Origin: Streptosporangiales bacterium
Lineage (GTDB): Bacteria; Actinomycetota; Actinomycetes; Streptosporangiales; WHSR01
Length of the DNA: 64,000 bases
NCBI GenBank assembly: GCA_009379995.1
Contig: WHSR01000014.1
Coordinates: 1-64,000 of the forward strand
Direction of reading: 5' to 3'
Every line of letters starts with the position of its first letter. Position 1 is the first letter of the stretch. A program made the translations under genes and the position numbers. This document shows, piece after piece, positions 52,405 to 60,253 of this stretch. Under the pieces are notes generated by a model. That model was not told where the DNA came from. It made no database searches and worked only from the letters and a program-made list of their open reading frames with translations.

Positions 52405-53511
52405 GTGAAGATCACCCAGGTGGAGACGATTCCGCTGTCCGTACCGCTGCCGCGGACCTACGCGGGCTCGCACTACTCCATGACCCACCGCGCCACGCTG
52501 ATCACCCGGGTGCACACCGACGACGGCTTGGTCGGCGAGACGTACAACGGCGACGAGGACGTCCATCAGGCGAGCATCCAGCGGATCATCTCCGAGGACC
52601 TGGCACCCCGGCTGATCGGCAAGGATCCGCTGCGGGTCGAGGCGCGGTACGAGGACATGGTCCCGGCGACCTTCGACATTCTCGGGTACCGACGCCTACC
52701 GATCATGGCGGTGGCCGCCGTCGACTCGGCGCTGTGGGACATCGTCGGCAAGGCCGCCGGTCTGCCGCTGGCCACGATCTGGGGCGGGTACCGTACCGCG
52801 GTGCCGATCATCGCCATCGGCGGCTATTACGGGACGTCGACCGCCGAACTCGCCAAGGAGGCCGAGGAGTACGTCGAGCTGGGCTTCGCGGGCTGCAAGT
52901 TCAAGGTCGGCGGCGCGTCGCCCGAGGAGGACCACCGAAGGTTCGCGGCGGTACGCCGGGCGGTCGGCGAGGACTTCCTGCTCATGGCGGACGCGAACCA
53001 GGGCTACACGGTCGAGGAGGCGATGACCTTCTGCCGGCTGGTCGAGCCGCTGGGGCTGCGCTGGTTCGAGGAACCGGTGCACTGGTACAACGACCGGCTC
53101 GGTATGCGCGACGTACGGTTCCGGGCCGGTGTCCCGGTCTGCGCGGGCCAAAGCGAGATCGGCCGGGCCGGCGCCCGGGACCTGATCGCCGACGGCGCCA
53201 TCGACGTCTGCAACTTCGACGCCTCCTGGTCGGGTGGGCCCAGCGAGTGGCGCCGCGTCGCCGGCCTGGCCGCCTGCTACGGCGTACAGATGGCCCACCA
53301 CGAGGAGTCCCAGGTCGGCGCGCACCTGATCGCGTCGGTGCCGCACGGCACGTACGTCGAGGCCTTCCACCCCGACCGTGACCCCATCTTCTGGCACCTC
53401 AACGCGGACCGTCCGCCGCTGGCCGACGGCGAGTTCGCGGTACCGGACGGACCCGGGCTCGGTATCCGGTTCGATTGGGAATGGGTCGGCCGCTACCGCG
53501 TCGATACCTGA
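52405..53511 (+). CDS. Enolase-superfamily sugar-acid dehydratase (mandelate racemase type)
   Basis: This 368-residue protein has metal ligands Asp196 (MADANQGYT), Glu222 (WFEEPV) and Glu251 (GQSEIG), the catalytic KxK at 165-167 (CKFKVGG) and a late His-His-Glu (AHHEESQ, 298-301). That layout fits dehydratases or epimerases of acid sugars. The mutarotase next door suggests a rhamnonate/fuconate type. It starts 42 bases after repeat C. Confidence 0.87.
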   Translation: MKITQVETIPLSVPLPRTYAGSHYSMTHRATLITRVHTDDGLVGETYNGDEDVHQASIQRIISEDLAPRLIGKDPLRVEARYEDMVPATFDILGYRRLPIMAVAAVDSALWDIVGKAAGLPLATIWGGYRTAVPIIAIGGYYGTSTAELAKEAEEYVELGFAGCKFKVGGASPEEDHRRFAAVRRAVGEDFLLMADANQGYTVEEAMTFCRLVEPLGLRWFEEPVHWYNDRLGMRDVRFRAGVPVCAGQSEIGRAGARDLIADGAIDVCNFDASWSGGPSEWRRVAGLAACYGVQMAHHEESQVGAHLIASVPHGTYVEAFHPDRDPIFWHLNADRPPLADGEFAVPDGPGLGIRFDWEWVGRYRVDT

Positions 53512-53540
53512 CCGCGAGCCAAACGGGAGGGACGCCAGTC

Positions 53541-53855
53541 ATGGAACGGGCCTGCTTCACCTTCGAGATCTATCCCGGCAAGGAGGCCGAGTACCAGCGT
53601 CGCCACGACGAGATTTGGCCCGAGATGGTCGAGGCGCTCAAGGCGTCCGGCTTCTCGAACTACACGCTGTTCCGGCGGGGTACCACCATCCACGCCTACG
53701 TCGAGTGCCATCCAGACCGGGACACCGCCTTCGCCGCGATGGGAGCGACCGAGGTGAACAGGCGCTGGTCGGCCTGGTTCGAGGATGTGATCGTCCGGCT
53801 CACCGACGAGGACGGCAATCCCTTCTGGGCCGACGAGGTCTGGCACCTCCAGTGA
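53541..53855 (+). CDS. rhaM: L-rhamnose mutarotase-type protein
   Basis: This 104-residue ferredoxin-like-fold protein of the RhaM family begins MERACFTFEIYPGKEAEYQR, with RRHDEIWPEM and the YVECHPDRD segment. It interconverts sugar anomers. The ATG at 53541 is 29 bases after the dehydratase stop, with GGGAGGG upstream; the open frame to 53475 is not used. No rhamnose kinase or aldolase is nearby. Confidence 0.88.
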   Translation: MERACFTFEIYPGKEAEYQRRHDEIWPEMVEALKASGFSNYTLFRRGTTIHAYVECHPDRDTAFAAMGATEVNRRWSAWFEDVIVRLTDEDGNPFWADEVWHLQ

Positions 53856-53926
53856 CGGAACGCACGAAGCCGCCGCCCGCCCTGCGTCCGCTGTCCTCGC
53901 CAAGCTCGCGATAATCTAGTCATACG

Positions 53927-54247
53927 ATGAGCGACAACGAAAAGCCGAGCGCGAAGAAGCTGGGCCCAGAAGAAGCGGGCATCCTGGCGTACCTGACCGG
54001 AGATAACGAGTCCGGCGATAAGCAGGACTCACCCAGCTCGCCGCCGCGACGTGCGCGCCGCAGCAGTACGTCCCGAAAGCCGCGCGTCACATACGACCGG
54101 GAATTTCCGGTGGAGACACGTAATCGCTACGACGGCACCCATGAGGGACTACGGGACCGGGCGCTGCAAGAGGCCATAAAACGCGGCGTCGATCCCGCCA
54201 CGGTGCGCGCCACCGGACCGGGAAGCTTCGAATTCGACGTCAGCTGA
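53927..54247 (+). CDS. Small hydrophilic protein of unknown function
   Basis: This 106-residue, highly charged protein has a disordered N-terminal half (EEAGILAYLTGDNESGDKQD, then SSPPRRARRSSTSRKPRV) and a more folded end (YDREFPVETRNRYDGTHEGL; ALQEAIKRGVDPATVRATG). Its codon usage is less GC-biased than that of its neighbours (AAA, CGT, AAT), which could mean recent arrival. No family is recognised. Confidence 0.65.
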   Translation: MSDNEKPSAKKLGPEEAGILAYLTGDNESGDKQDSPSSPPRRARRSSTSRKPRVTYDREFPVETRNRYDGTHEGLRDRALQEAIKRGVDPATVRATGPGSFEFDVS

Positions 54248-54253
54248 GGGTCG

Positions 54254-54553
54254 TCAGGTCGGCGCGGCCACCCTCGGGGACTGTCTGGCCAGGATCACCA
54301 CGCCCCAGGCCATCATTGCCAGCGTGACGACCTCGACGCCGATGCCCCACGGCGATGCTCACCAGCGGATCCCCGATGGTGATGACGGCGACCGGGGCGG
54401 CGAGGGCTGACGCAACAGCTCGATCAGCCTGATCGGAGGCAGGGTCTCCCCCGTACCCAGCCGCTTGGCCGCCCCGTGTCGCGGGACCGCCGCGAGCGCG
54501 TTGAAAAGGGCCGCGCCAAGCGCGGCCAGAAGCGCCACGGGGAGCATGTTCAT
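54254..54553 (-). pseudogene. Decayed DMT/NIPA-like transporter
   Basis: The N-terminal part reads MNMLPVALLAALGAALFNAL, then AAVPRHGAAKR and IRLIELLRQP, as at the start of a DMT permease. It then stops being coding-like in that frame. Two more frames hold the end of such a protein: LAAPVAVITIGDPLVSIAVG, and VEVVTLAMMAWGVVILARQS followed by PRVAAPT. About two thirds of the usual protein is missing. At least two frame changes separate the three pieces, so the gene is dead. Confidence 0.7.
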
Positions 54554-54630
54554 GCCCCCTCTCGTACCCGTGCGTCGCGGGATCACCGGGTACCCGCCGG
54601 GAGCTCCGCCGGGCCGTCGGCGCCCTCCCG

Positions 54631-55458
54631 TCAACCGACTAAGGACCGGCGGGTGGCCCGGCGCCGACCCCGGTCGGTCATCTCGGCGAGCGAGCCGCGC
54701 AGCCCGTGGATCGACTCGAGCCACCAGGTGGCCCCGACGTCGGCATAGGCGCGGGGAAGCCGGCGGTCGCCCGCCGCCGAGACCCCTGTCAGCGCGACGT
54801 CGTAGGAGCGCGACGGGGGCGCAAGGCGCCCGATCCCCGCGCCGAGCTCTGCGGGGGAAACCCGCATGTGGCCGGCTGGATCGTCACCGCCGACGATCCA
54901 GCCGTCCCAGCGGGCGGCCCGTCGTTTGGCCGCGTCGCTGTCCCCGCCGATCCAGATCGGCACCCGCGGGCGCTGCACCGGCAGCGGGGCAAGCGTCACA
55001 CCCTCCACCGTGTAGTGCCGACCGTGGTGGTCGACCGGACCGCCGGACCACAGCGCGTCCACCACCTCGAGCGCCTCGTCCAGCTTGGCCGCGCGCCCGC
55101 GTGCGTCGTCGGGCTCACCGAACGCGCTGAACTCCGCGGGCACGTTGCCCAGCCCGGCGCCGAAGGTCACCCGCCCGCCGCTGAGCTGGTCGAGGGCCGC
55201 GACGGCGTTCGCAACCACCTGTGGTCGGCGGCGGGGCAACGCGGTGACCCCCGTACCCAGCCGCAGCCGCGAGGTCGCCTGTGCGACGGCGGCGAGAGTC
55301 ACCCACGGGTCGGCCGACGGCATGCCTACCGCGAACCCCAGATGGTCCCAGACGAACAGCGCTTCCCACCCAGCCGCCTCCGCGACCTGTGCCAGCTCGA
55401 CCACCCGGCGCGGGTCGGCATAGTCGCCCAGGGTGCACACGCTGAGCCCATACCGCAC
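54631..55458 (-). CDS. LLM-class (F420-type) flavin-dependent oxidoreductase
   Basis: This 275-residue TIM-barrel oxidoreductase (VRYGLSVCTLGDYADPRRVV) has the luciferase-like segments WDHLGF, RLRLGTGVTALPRR and IWIGGDSDAAKRRAARWDG. In actinobacteria most such proteins use F420; the cofactor cannot be settled here. The GTG at 55458 is chosen as start; the long open frame beyond (to 55974) overlaps the DinB gene. It lies downstream of the DinB-like gene. Confidence 0.87.
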   Translation of the reverse strand: MRYGLSVCTLGDYADPRRVVELAQVAEAAGWEALFVWDHLGFAVGMPSADPWVTLAAVAQATSRLRLGTGVTALPRRRPQVVANAVAALDQLSGGRVTFGAGLGNVPAEFSAFGEPDDARGRAAKLDEALEVVDALWSGGPVDHHGRHYTVEGVTLAPLPVQRPRVPIWIGGDSDAAKRRAARWDGWIVGGDDPAGHMRVSPAELGAGIGRLAPPSRSYDVALTGVSAAGDRRLPRAYADVGATWWLESIHGLRGSLAEMTDRGRRRATRRSLVG

Positions 55459-55513
55459 GCGCCTGATGGTCGCACCGAGGTACGACACTTCCGTGGTTCG
55501 ACGGCGACCCGCA

Positions 55514-56056
55514 CTACCCGGCCGTCCTGGCGACCGCTGCTTCGACCGTGCGTTCCAGTTGGTTGAGGTGGGCGAGGTCGTGCCCGCCGACCTTGCTGAC
55601 CATGCGCCGCACGTCCTCGCTGCCTTGCTCGCCGTGGATCGCCCGACGTTCCCAGTCCTCGGCGGCGAGGCTTCGGAAGAGGGCGAGGTTGGCGGCGCGC
55701 AGCGCGGCGAAGCTGTCCAGCAGGACCGCCGGCGCGGGGCGGGCGAGCAACGAGAACGCCTTCTCGTTGTAGCCGGGATAAGAAGGGGTGTCCTCGGTAA
55801 GCGCGAGCCGGATGCGGAAGCCGTATACCACGTCGACGTCGAAGAGGTGGCCGACGACCTGATAGGCGTTCCACTCACCCTCGCCGAGCGGGGTGAACCA
55901 GCCGGTGTCGTCGAGCGGCGTGCACAGGCGTCGAGCCTGCTCGGCGGTCCTGGCGTAGACCTCCACGGGGTCACGGTCGCCGACCGTGGCCAGCAGGGCG
56001 GTCACGTACGCGGCCGGTTCGCGGGTGGCGTCCGGGATGGGGATTTCGTCAACCAT
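55514..56056 (-). CDS. DinB superfamily protein
   Basis: This 180-residue four-helix protein of the DinB/YfiT fold has metal-site histidines spread through GHLFDVD, HGEQGS and GGHDLAHLNQLERTV. Members work in thiol transfer or stress responses. It is divergent from the GlxA-type regulator. It may share a transcript with the LLM gene 55 bases away. Confidence 0.85.
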   Translation of the reverse strand: MVDEIPIPDATREPAAYVTALLATVGDRDPVEVYARTAEQARRLCTPLDDTGWFTPLGEGEWNAYQVVGHLFDVDVVYGFRIRLALTEDTPSYPGYNEKAFSLLARPAPAVLLDSFAALRAANLALFRSLAAEDWERRAIHGEQGSEDVRRMVSKVGGHDLAHLNQLERTVEAAVARTAG

Positions 56057-56126
56057 GTCACGAGCGTCGCGCGCCCGGGCGCCCGGCGGAAGCGACAGGA
56101 ATGTCGCTTATCGCTAGATTCTTGCC

Positions 56127-57116
56127 ATGCACGTTGTGGCCGTCGCCGTCACGGCCGGGATGCCGATCTTCGAGCTGGCGGTGCCGTGCGAGGTATTCGG
56201 GACCGTTCGCCGGGATCTGGTCGACCCGTGGTACGAGTTCCGGCTGTGCACCGTCGAGCCCGGACCGACCCGGGTCGCCCGGGGCTTCCAGGTCGAGACT
56301 CCGTACCGGGCGGCGGACCTGGTCGCGGCGGACACCGTGATCGTCCCGGCCTGTGCGAACGTGCACGACGCGCCGCCGCCCGCGCTGCTGGATGCGGTGC
56401 GAGCGGCCCGGGCCAGGGGCGCCCGGATCGCGGCGATCTGCTCGGGCACGTTCGTACTCGCCGCCGCCGGCCTGCTGGACGGGCGGCGGGCCACCACCCA
56501 TTGGATGCACGCGGCCGAACTGGCTCGCCGTTACCCCGAGGTGACGGTCGACCCCGGCGTGCTGTACGCCGAGGACGGCGGCATCTTCACCTCGGCCGGC
56601 ACCGCCGCCGGCCTGGACCTATATCTGGAGCTGATGCGCCGCGACCACGGCACCGCTGTCGCCAACGCGTTGGCCCGTCGGATCGTGATCCCGCCCCATC
56701 GGGACGGCGGACAGGCCCAGTACGTGGAGATGCCGGTACCCGCCGCCAACGGCGACGGGCTCGCCAAGGTGCTGGACTGGGCGCTGGCGCGGCTCGACCA
56801 ACCGCTGACGATCGCCGACCTGGCGGGTATCGCGCACGTCAGCCCGCGCACCCTGGCCCGCCGCTTCCGCGGGGCGCTGGGCGTGAGCCCGCTGCAATGG
56901 GTGCTGTCCCAACGCATTCGGCGTGCCCAGCACCTGCTGGAGGCCACCGACGAGCCGGTGGAGAGGATCGCCACGCTCGCCGGGTTCGGCGGCCCCGCCA
57001 ATCTGCGTCGGCATTTCACCCAGGCGGTGGGGGTTTCTCCTGCGGCCTACCGCCGAACCTTCCGCGGCGCGAACGGTACCCCTAGCCCGCATCCGGTTAG
57101 TCCAGCACGGCACTGA
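56127..57116 (+). CDS. GlxA-type regulator (DJ-1/PfpI domain plus AraC HTH)
   Basis: This 329-residue regulator has an N-terminal DJ-1/PfpI domain (Cys105 in AAICSGTFVLAAAGL) and a C-terminal AraC-type double HTH from about residue 220 (IADLAGIAHVSPRTLARRFR; IATLAGFGGPANLRRHF). It may control the divergent DinB and LLM genes. The substrate or signal is unknown. Confidence 0.92.
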   Translation: MHVVAVAVTAGMPIFELAVPCEVFGTVRRDLVDPWYEFRLCTVEPGPTRVARGFQVETPYRAADLVAADTVIVPACANVHDAPPPALLDAVRAARARGARIAAICSGTFVLAAAGLLDGRRATTHWMHAAELARRYPEVTVDPGVLYAEDGGIFTSAGTAAGLDLYLELMRRDHGTAVANALARRIVIPPHRDGGQAQYVEMPVPAANGDGLAKVLDWALARLDQPLTIADLAGIAHVSPRTLARRFRGALGVSPLQWVLSQRIRRAQHLLEATDEPVERIATLAGFGGPANLRRHFTQAVGVSPAAYRRTFRGANGTPSPHPVSPARH

Positions 57117-57124
57117 CTTGAACG

Positions 57125-57904
57125 ATGCAGTTCGGGGTCGCGGGCTCAGAGCGCCGGCTGGTTCGAGCGTATGTGGATGAGACCGGCGACCGGGGCACAG
57201 GAGTAAAGGCGACGCGGTTCTTCGGAATGTGCGCGGTGGTGGTCGCGGACGAGGATGACCGAGCCCTCCGCGCGGTTACCCGCGAGTTACGTACTACGTT
57301 GAAGGTTCCGGCTGGCAAGGGCCTGCACTGGCGAGACCATGTCAAGACTTTCGCACGGCACCAGTACGTAACGTCTCGATACGCCGCACTGAACACCATC
57401 GTCATCAACTACGTCCTCTTCGAAAAGGCCGCGATCCCTACCCAGTCCGAACTCGCCAAAGATCAAGTTGTCTTCTACAACTACGCCGCCGGCCTTCTGC
57501 TTGAGCGCATCGTTCTCACAGCCAAGGACTGGCCTGGCGAACCACGAGATGTCGTCGCGACCTTCGCCCACGTCCGCGGCTTCGACCACGAAGAGACACT
57601 CCGATACTTCGAGGTCAAGCAGCAACGGCCACCCGGCTGGATGCCCTGGAACCTGTTACGGAGCCGACCAACCTTCGCAGACATCAACAGCAGCGACGGG
57701 CTGCAGGCCGCCGACCAGTATGCAGGGATGCTGAACCAGGCGATTCGACCCAACGAGTTCGGGCAGTACGAGCCACAGCACCTTGTAGCTATCTGCCACC
57801 AGATACGCCGTAGGAGTGGCCAGGCGTGGGGCTACGGCTTCAAAGTAATGGCGCTGCCAGGATGCATGGAGGCATTCCCCTGGTGGCCTCAAACGCGCAT
57901 CTGA
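57125..57904 (+). CDS. DUF3800 domain protein
   Basis: This 259-residue protein has the DUF3800 acidic pattern: YVDETGD (Asp18, Glu19, Asp22) near the start and SSDGLQAADQYAG (Asp191, Asp197) near the end. The family is thought to have an RNase H-like fold and is common in mobile and defence loci. Codon usage is more AT-rich than the rest. The ATG lies nine bases after the regulator stop. Confidence 0.85.
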   Translation: MQFGVAGSERRLVRAYVDETGDRGTGVKATRFFGMCAVVVADEDDRALRAVTRELRTTLKVPAGKGLHWRDHVKTFARHQYVTSRYAALNTIVINYVLFEKAAIPTQSELAKDQVVFYNYAAGLLLERIVLTAKDWPGEPRDVVATFAHVRGFDHEETLRYFEVKQQRPPGWMPWNLLRSRPTFADINSSDGLQAADQYAGMLNQAIRPNEFGQYEPQHLVAICHQIRRRSGQAWGYGFKVMALPGCMEAFPWWPQTRI

Positions 57905-58110
57905 TCGGCGAGGGCCCGTGAGGGCCCGGGGCGCCTCAACCGAACGGTGCCGGAAGGGTCTGGCAGCAGACCTGGCGTGCTCCCCGCGACCTCCACGGGC
58001 TCTCAGTGTTTGAGTATATCGCAACTCCACCCAGCCGGCACGGGATAGAACAGGTGCCCGCCCACAAAGCGCGAGGTCAAAGCGTTGATTCAAGGCCAAG
58101 GCCGGCCCGT

Positions 58111-58126
58111 CCCGGGCGATCCCGGG
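58111..58126. terminator. GC-rich hairpin between two convergent genes
   Basis: CCCGGG (58111-58116) and CCCGGG (58121-58126) are self-complementary, with loop CGAT; outer GCCCG/CGGGC arms extend the stem with a bulge. It sits 28 bases past the symporter stop, between converging genes. The lack of a U-run makes it only a probable terminator. The rest of the 57905-58153 gap shows nothing else. Confidence 0.4.
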
Positions 58127-58153
58127 GCCGGGCGGCCAGTTGGCAGTCGACGG

Positions 58154-59764
58154 TCAGTGGTAGACGGCGCTCTCCGCACCCGCGCCGGTCAGCGAACGGA
58201 CCTCGATCTCGGCGTACTTCGCCGTGTTCCGCTCCCTGCTGAGCACGGTGCCGAGCCAGCCGCACAGGAAACCGAGCGGGATGGAGATGAGCCCGGGGTT
58301 CTCCAGCGGGAACCAGGAGAAGTCGGCGTTGGGGAAGAGTGCCTCCTCCGACCCGGACACCACCGGCGAGAAGGCGACCAGAAAGACTGCCGACGCGATG
58401 CCGCCGTAGATCGCCGAGACGGCGCCGGCGGTGTTGAACCGCTTCCAGAACAGGCTGTAGAGGATCGCGGGCAGGTTGCCGGACGCAGCGACAGCGAAGG
58501 CCAGCGCGACGAGGAACGCCACGTTGAGCCGCTGCGCCAGGATGCCGAGGACGATCGCGATCGCGCCGATGACCAGGGCGGCGTAGCGCGCGACCTTGAG
58601 CTCCTCGCCCTCGGTGAGCCTGCCCTTCTTGAACACGTGTCCGTACAGGTCGTGGGCGAACGACGAGGAGGACGCGAGCGTCAGCCCGGCCACCACGGCG
58701 AGGATCGTGGCAAACGCGACCGCCGCGATGATCGCCAGCAGCACCGTGCCGCCGACATCGCCGAACATGAGCTGCCCGATTCTTTCGGCGAGCTGCGGGG
58801 CCGCGGTGTTGCCCGCCTCGTTCTGCGCGGCGATCTCCTCGCTGCCGACCAGTGCGGCCGCGCCGAAGCCGAGCACCAGGGTGAGCAGGTAGAACGTCCC
58901 GATGATGCCGATGCCCCAGATGACCGACTTCCGGGCGTCCCGTGCCGTCGGGACTGTGTAGAAGCGGATGAGGATGTGCGGAAGCCCCGCGGTGCCGAGC
59001 ACCAGGGCAAGGCCCAGGCTGATGAGGTCGAGCCTGCCGACGAGACCCTCCTCCGGGGTCGCGTAGGCCTGGCCCGGCCGCAGGAAGGCCTCACCCACGC
59101 CGCTCTGTGCGGCGGCGTCGCCGAGCAGCGAGGAGATGTTGAACCCGTACCTGCCGAGCACCAGGAGCGTGACCAGGATCGCGCCGCTCATGAGCAGCAC
59201 GGCCTTGACGATCTGCACCCACGTGGTGCCCTTCATGCCACCGACCGTCACGTAGGTGATCATCAGCGCACCAACCAGGGCGATCGTGGCCGCCTTCGCT
59301 GCTTCACTGGTCACGCCGAGGAGCAGAGCGACCAGCGCGCCCGCGCCGACCATCTGCGCGATCAGGTAGAAGATCGACACAGTGATCGTCGAGACGCCGG
59401 CGGCGGTACGGACCGGGCGCGGGCTCATCCGGAACGCCAGCACGTCGGCCATGGTGAACCGGCCCGAGTTCCGTAGGAGCTCGGCGACCAGCAGCAACGC
59501 CACCAGCCAGGCGACGAGGAAGCCGATGGAGTACAGGAAGCCGTCGTACCCGTTGAGGGCGATGAGCCCGGCGATGCCGAGGAACGACGCGGCCGACATG
59601 TAGTCGCCGCCGATCGCGAGGCCGTTCTGCGCCCCGGAGAAGGAGCGCCCGCCCGCGTAGAAGTCGGTGGCGTCCTTGGTGTGCCGGCTAGCCCATACGG
59701 TGATGGCGAGGGTGGCGGCGACGAAGAGCAGGAAGAGGGTGATCGAGAGGGCCTGCTGGCTCAT
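58154..59764 (-). CDS. Sodium:solute symporter, ActP-like (acetate/monocarboxylate)
   Basis: This 536-residue SSS-family transporter with about 13 helices begins MSQQALSITLFLLFVAATLA. Family signatures are GGDYMSAASFLGIAGLIALN, TVGGMKGTTWVQIVKAVLLM and LGTAGLPHILIRFYTVPTAR. With a DUF485 partner it matches the YjcH-ActP layout of acetate uptake. The ATG 59764 overlaps the DUF485 stop (ATGA), so the longer frame to 59971 is rejected. Confidence 0.92.
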   Translation of the reverse strand: MSQQALSITLFLLFVAATLAITVWASRHTKDATDFYAGGRSFSGAQNGLAIGGDYMSAASFLGIAGLIALNGYDGFLYSIGFLVAWLVALLLVAELLRNSGRFTMADVLAFRMSPRPVRTAAGVSTITVSIFYLIAQMVGAGALVALLLGVTSEAAKAATIALVGALMITYVTVGGMKGTTWVQIVKAVLLMSGAILVTLLVLGRYGFNISSLLGDAAAQSGVGEAFLRPGQAYATPEEGLVGRLDLISLGLALVLGTAGLPHILIRFYTVPTARDARKSVIWGIGIIGTFYLLTLVLGFGAAALVGSEEIAAQNEAGNTAAPQLAERIGQLMFGDVGGTVLLAIIAAVAFATILAVVAGLTLASSSSFAHDLYGHVFKKGRLTEGEELKVARYAALVIGAIAIVLGILAQRLNVAFLVALAFAVAASGNLPAILYSLFWKRFNTAGAVSAIYGGIASAVFLVAFSPVVSGSEEALFPNADFSWFPLENPGLISIPLGFLCGWLGTVLSRERNTAKYAEIEVRSLTGAGAESAVYH

Positions 59765-60090
59765 CGGGCGTCCTCCTCCACCTTGTCGCGCACCCTGTCG
59801 GCCAGCCCGTCCAGCCTGCTGCTTGCGTGCCGGGCGTACAGCCATGCGATCAGGAACGTCGAGACGAACTGCAGCAAGCCGAACACGAGCGCCACGTTGA
59901 TGTGCCCGAACAGCGTGGCGCCCATGAAACCGCGCGCCCAGCCGGACAGCACGACGTAGAGCAGGTACCACGCCAGGAACACCACTGTCGCCGGGAAGGC
60001 GAAGGCGCGGAACCGCCTGCGCAACTCCTGGAAGTCAGTACTGCCCTGGACGCGTTCGTAGACGGTTCCTTCGTCGCGGGTACTCGTCAC
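59761..60090 (-). CDS. DUF485 membrane protein (YjcH-like)
   Basis: This 109-residue protein has two membrane helices (about 33-52 and 63-85) and the DUF485 consensus (RRRFRAFAFPATVVFLAWYL; GHINVALVFGLLQFVSTF). It is a usual partner of ActP-like symporters, with which it overlaps by four bases. Upstream is a 163-base gap holding two direct repeats for a LytTR regulator. Confidence 0.9.
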   Translation of the reverse strand: MTSTRDEGTVYERVQGSTDFQELRRRFRAFAFPATVVFLAWYLLYVVLSGWARGFMGATLFGHINVALVFGLLQFVSTFLIAWLYARHASSRLDGLADRVRDKVEEDAR

Positions 60091-60135
60091 CGATCCTCCT
60101 GACGACGTGATTGGTGGTCACGCACAGTCACGGAC

Positions 60136-60141
60136 AGGCTA
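60136..60141 (-). promoter_or_regulatory. Possible -10 of the DUF485-symporter promoter
   Basis: TAGCCT on the minus strand lies about 46 bases before the DUF485 start. No clear -35 is visible, as expected for an activator-dependent promoter. Support is weak. Confidence 0.3.
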
Positions 60142-60213
60142 GGGGCCGTAGCCCTCGGCGACGAGGCGCAGATCGGCGAGCCGTCCGCCTGGGGCGATCA
60201 CCGTGGGCGGCGT

Positions 60214-60246
60214 GCGACGAACGGTCGGTCCAGCGCGACGAACGGT
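60214..60246 (-). promoter_or_regulatory. Two LytTR-type direct repeats upstream of the DUF485-symporter genes
   Basis: On the minus strand ACCGTTCGTCGC occurs twice, with the 9-base cores at 60217-60225 and 60238-60246. Each core, ACCGTTCGT, fits the LytTR consensus (T/A)(A/C)CGTTN(A/G)(T/G). Cores are 21 bases apart (12-base spacer), i.e. on the same DNA face. It lies 8 bases behind the stop of the other symporter and 124 bases before the DUF485 start. Confidence 0.75.
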
Positions 60247-60253
60247 GGGGCGA

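Noticed and set aside
54631-55974. Fused long frame of LLM oxidoreductase with an upstream part
   Set aside because: The upstream part overlaps the DinB-like gene out of frame; the LLM start at 55458 gives a normal protein.
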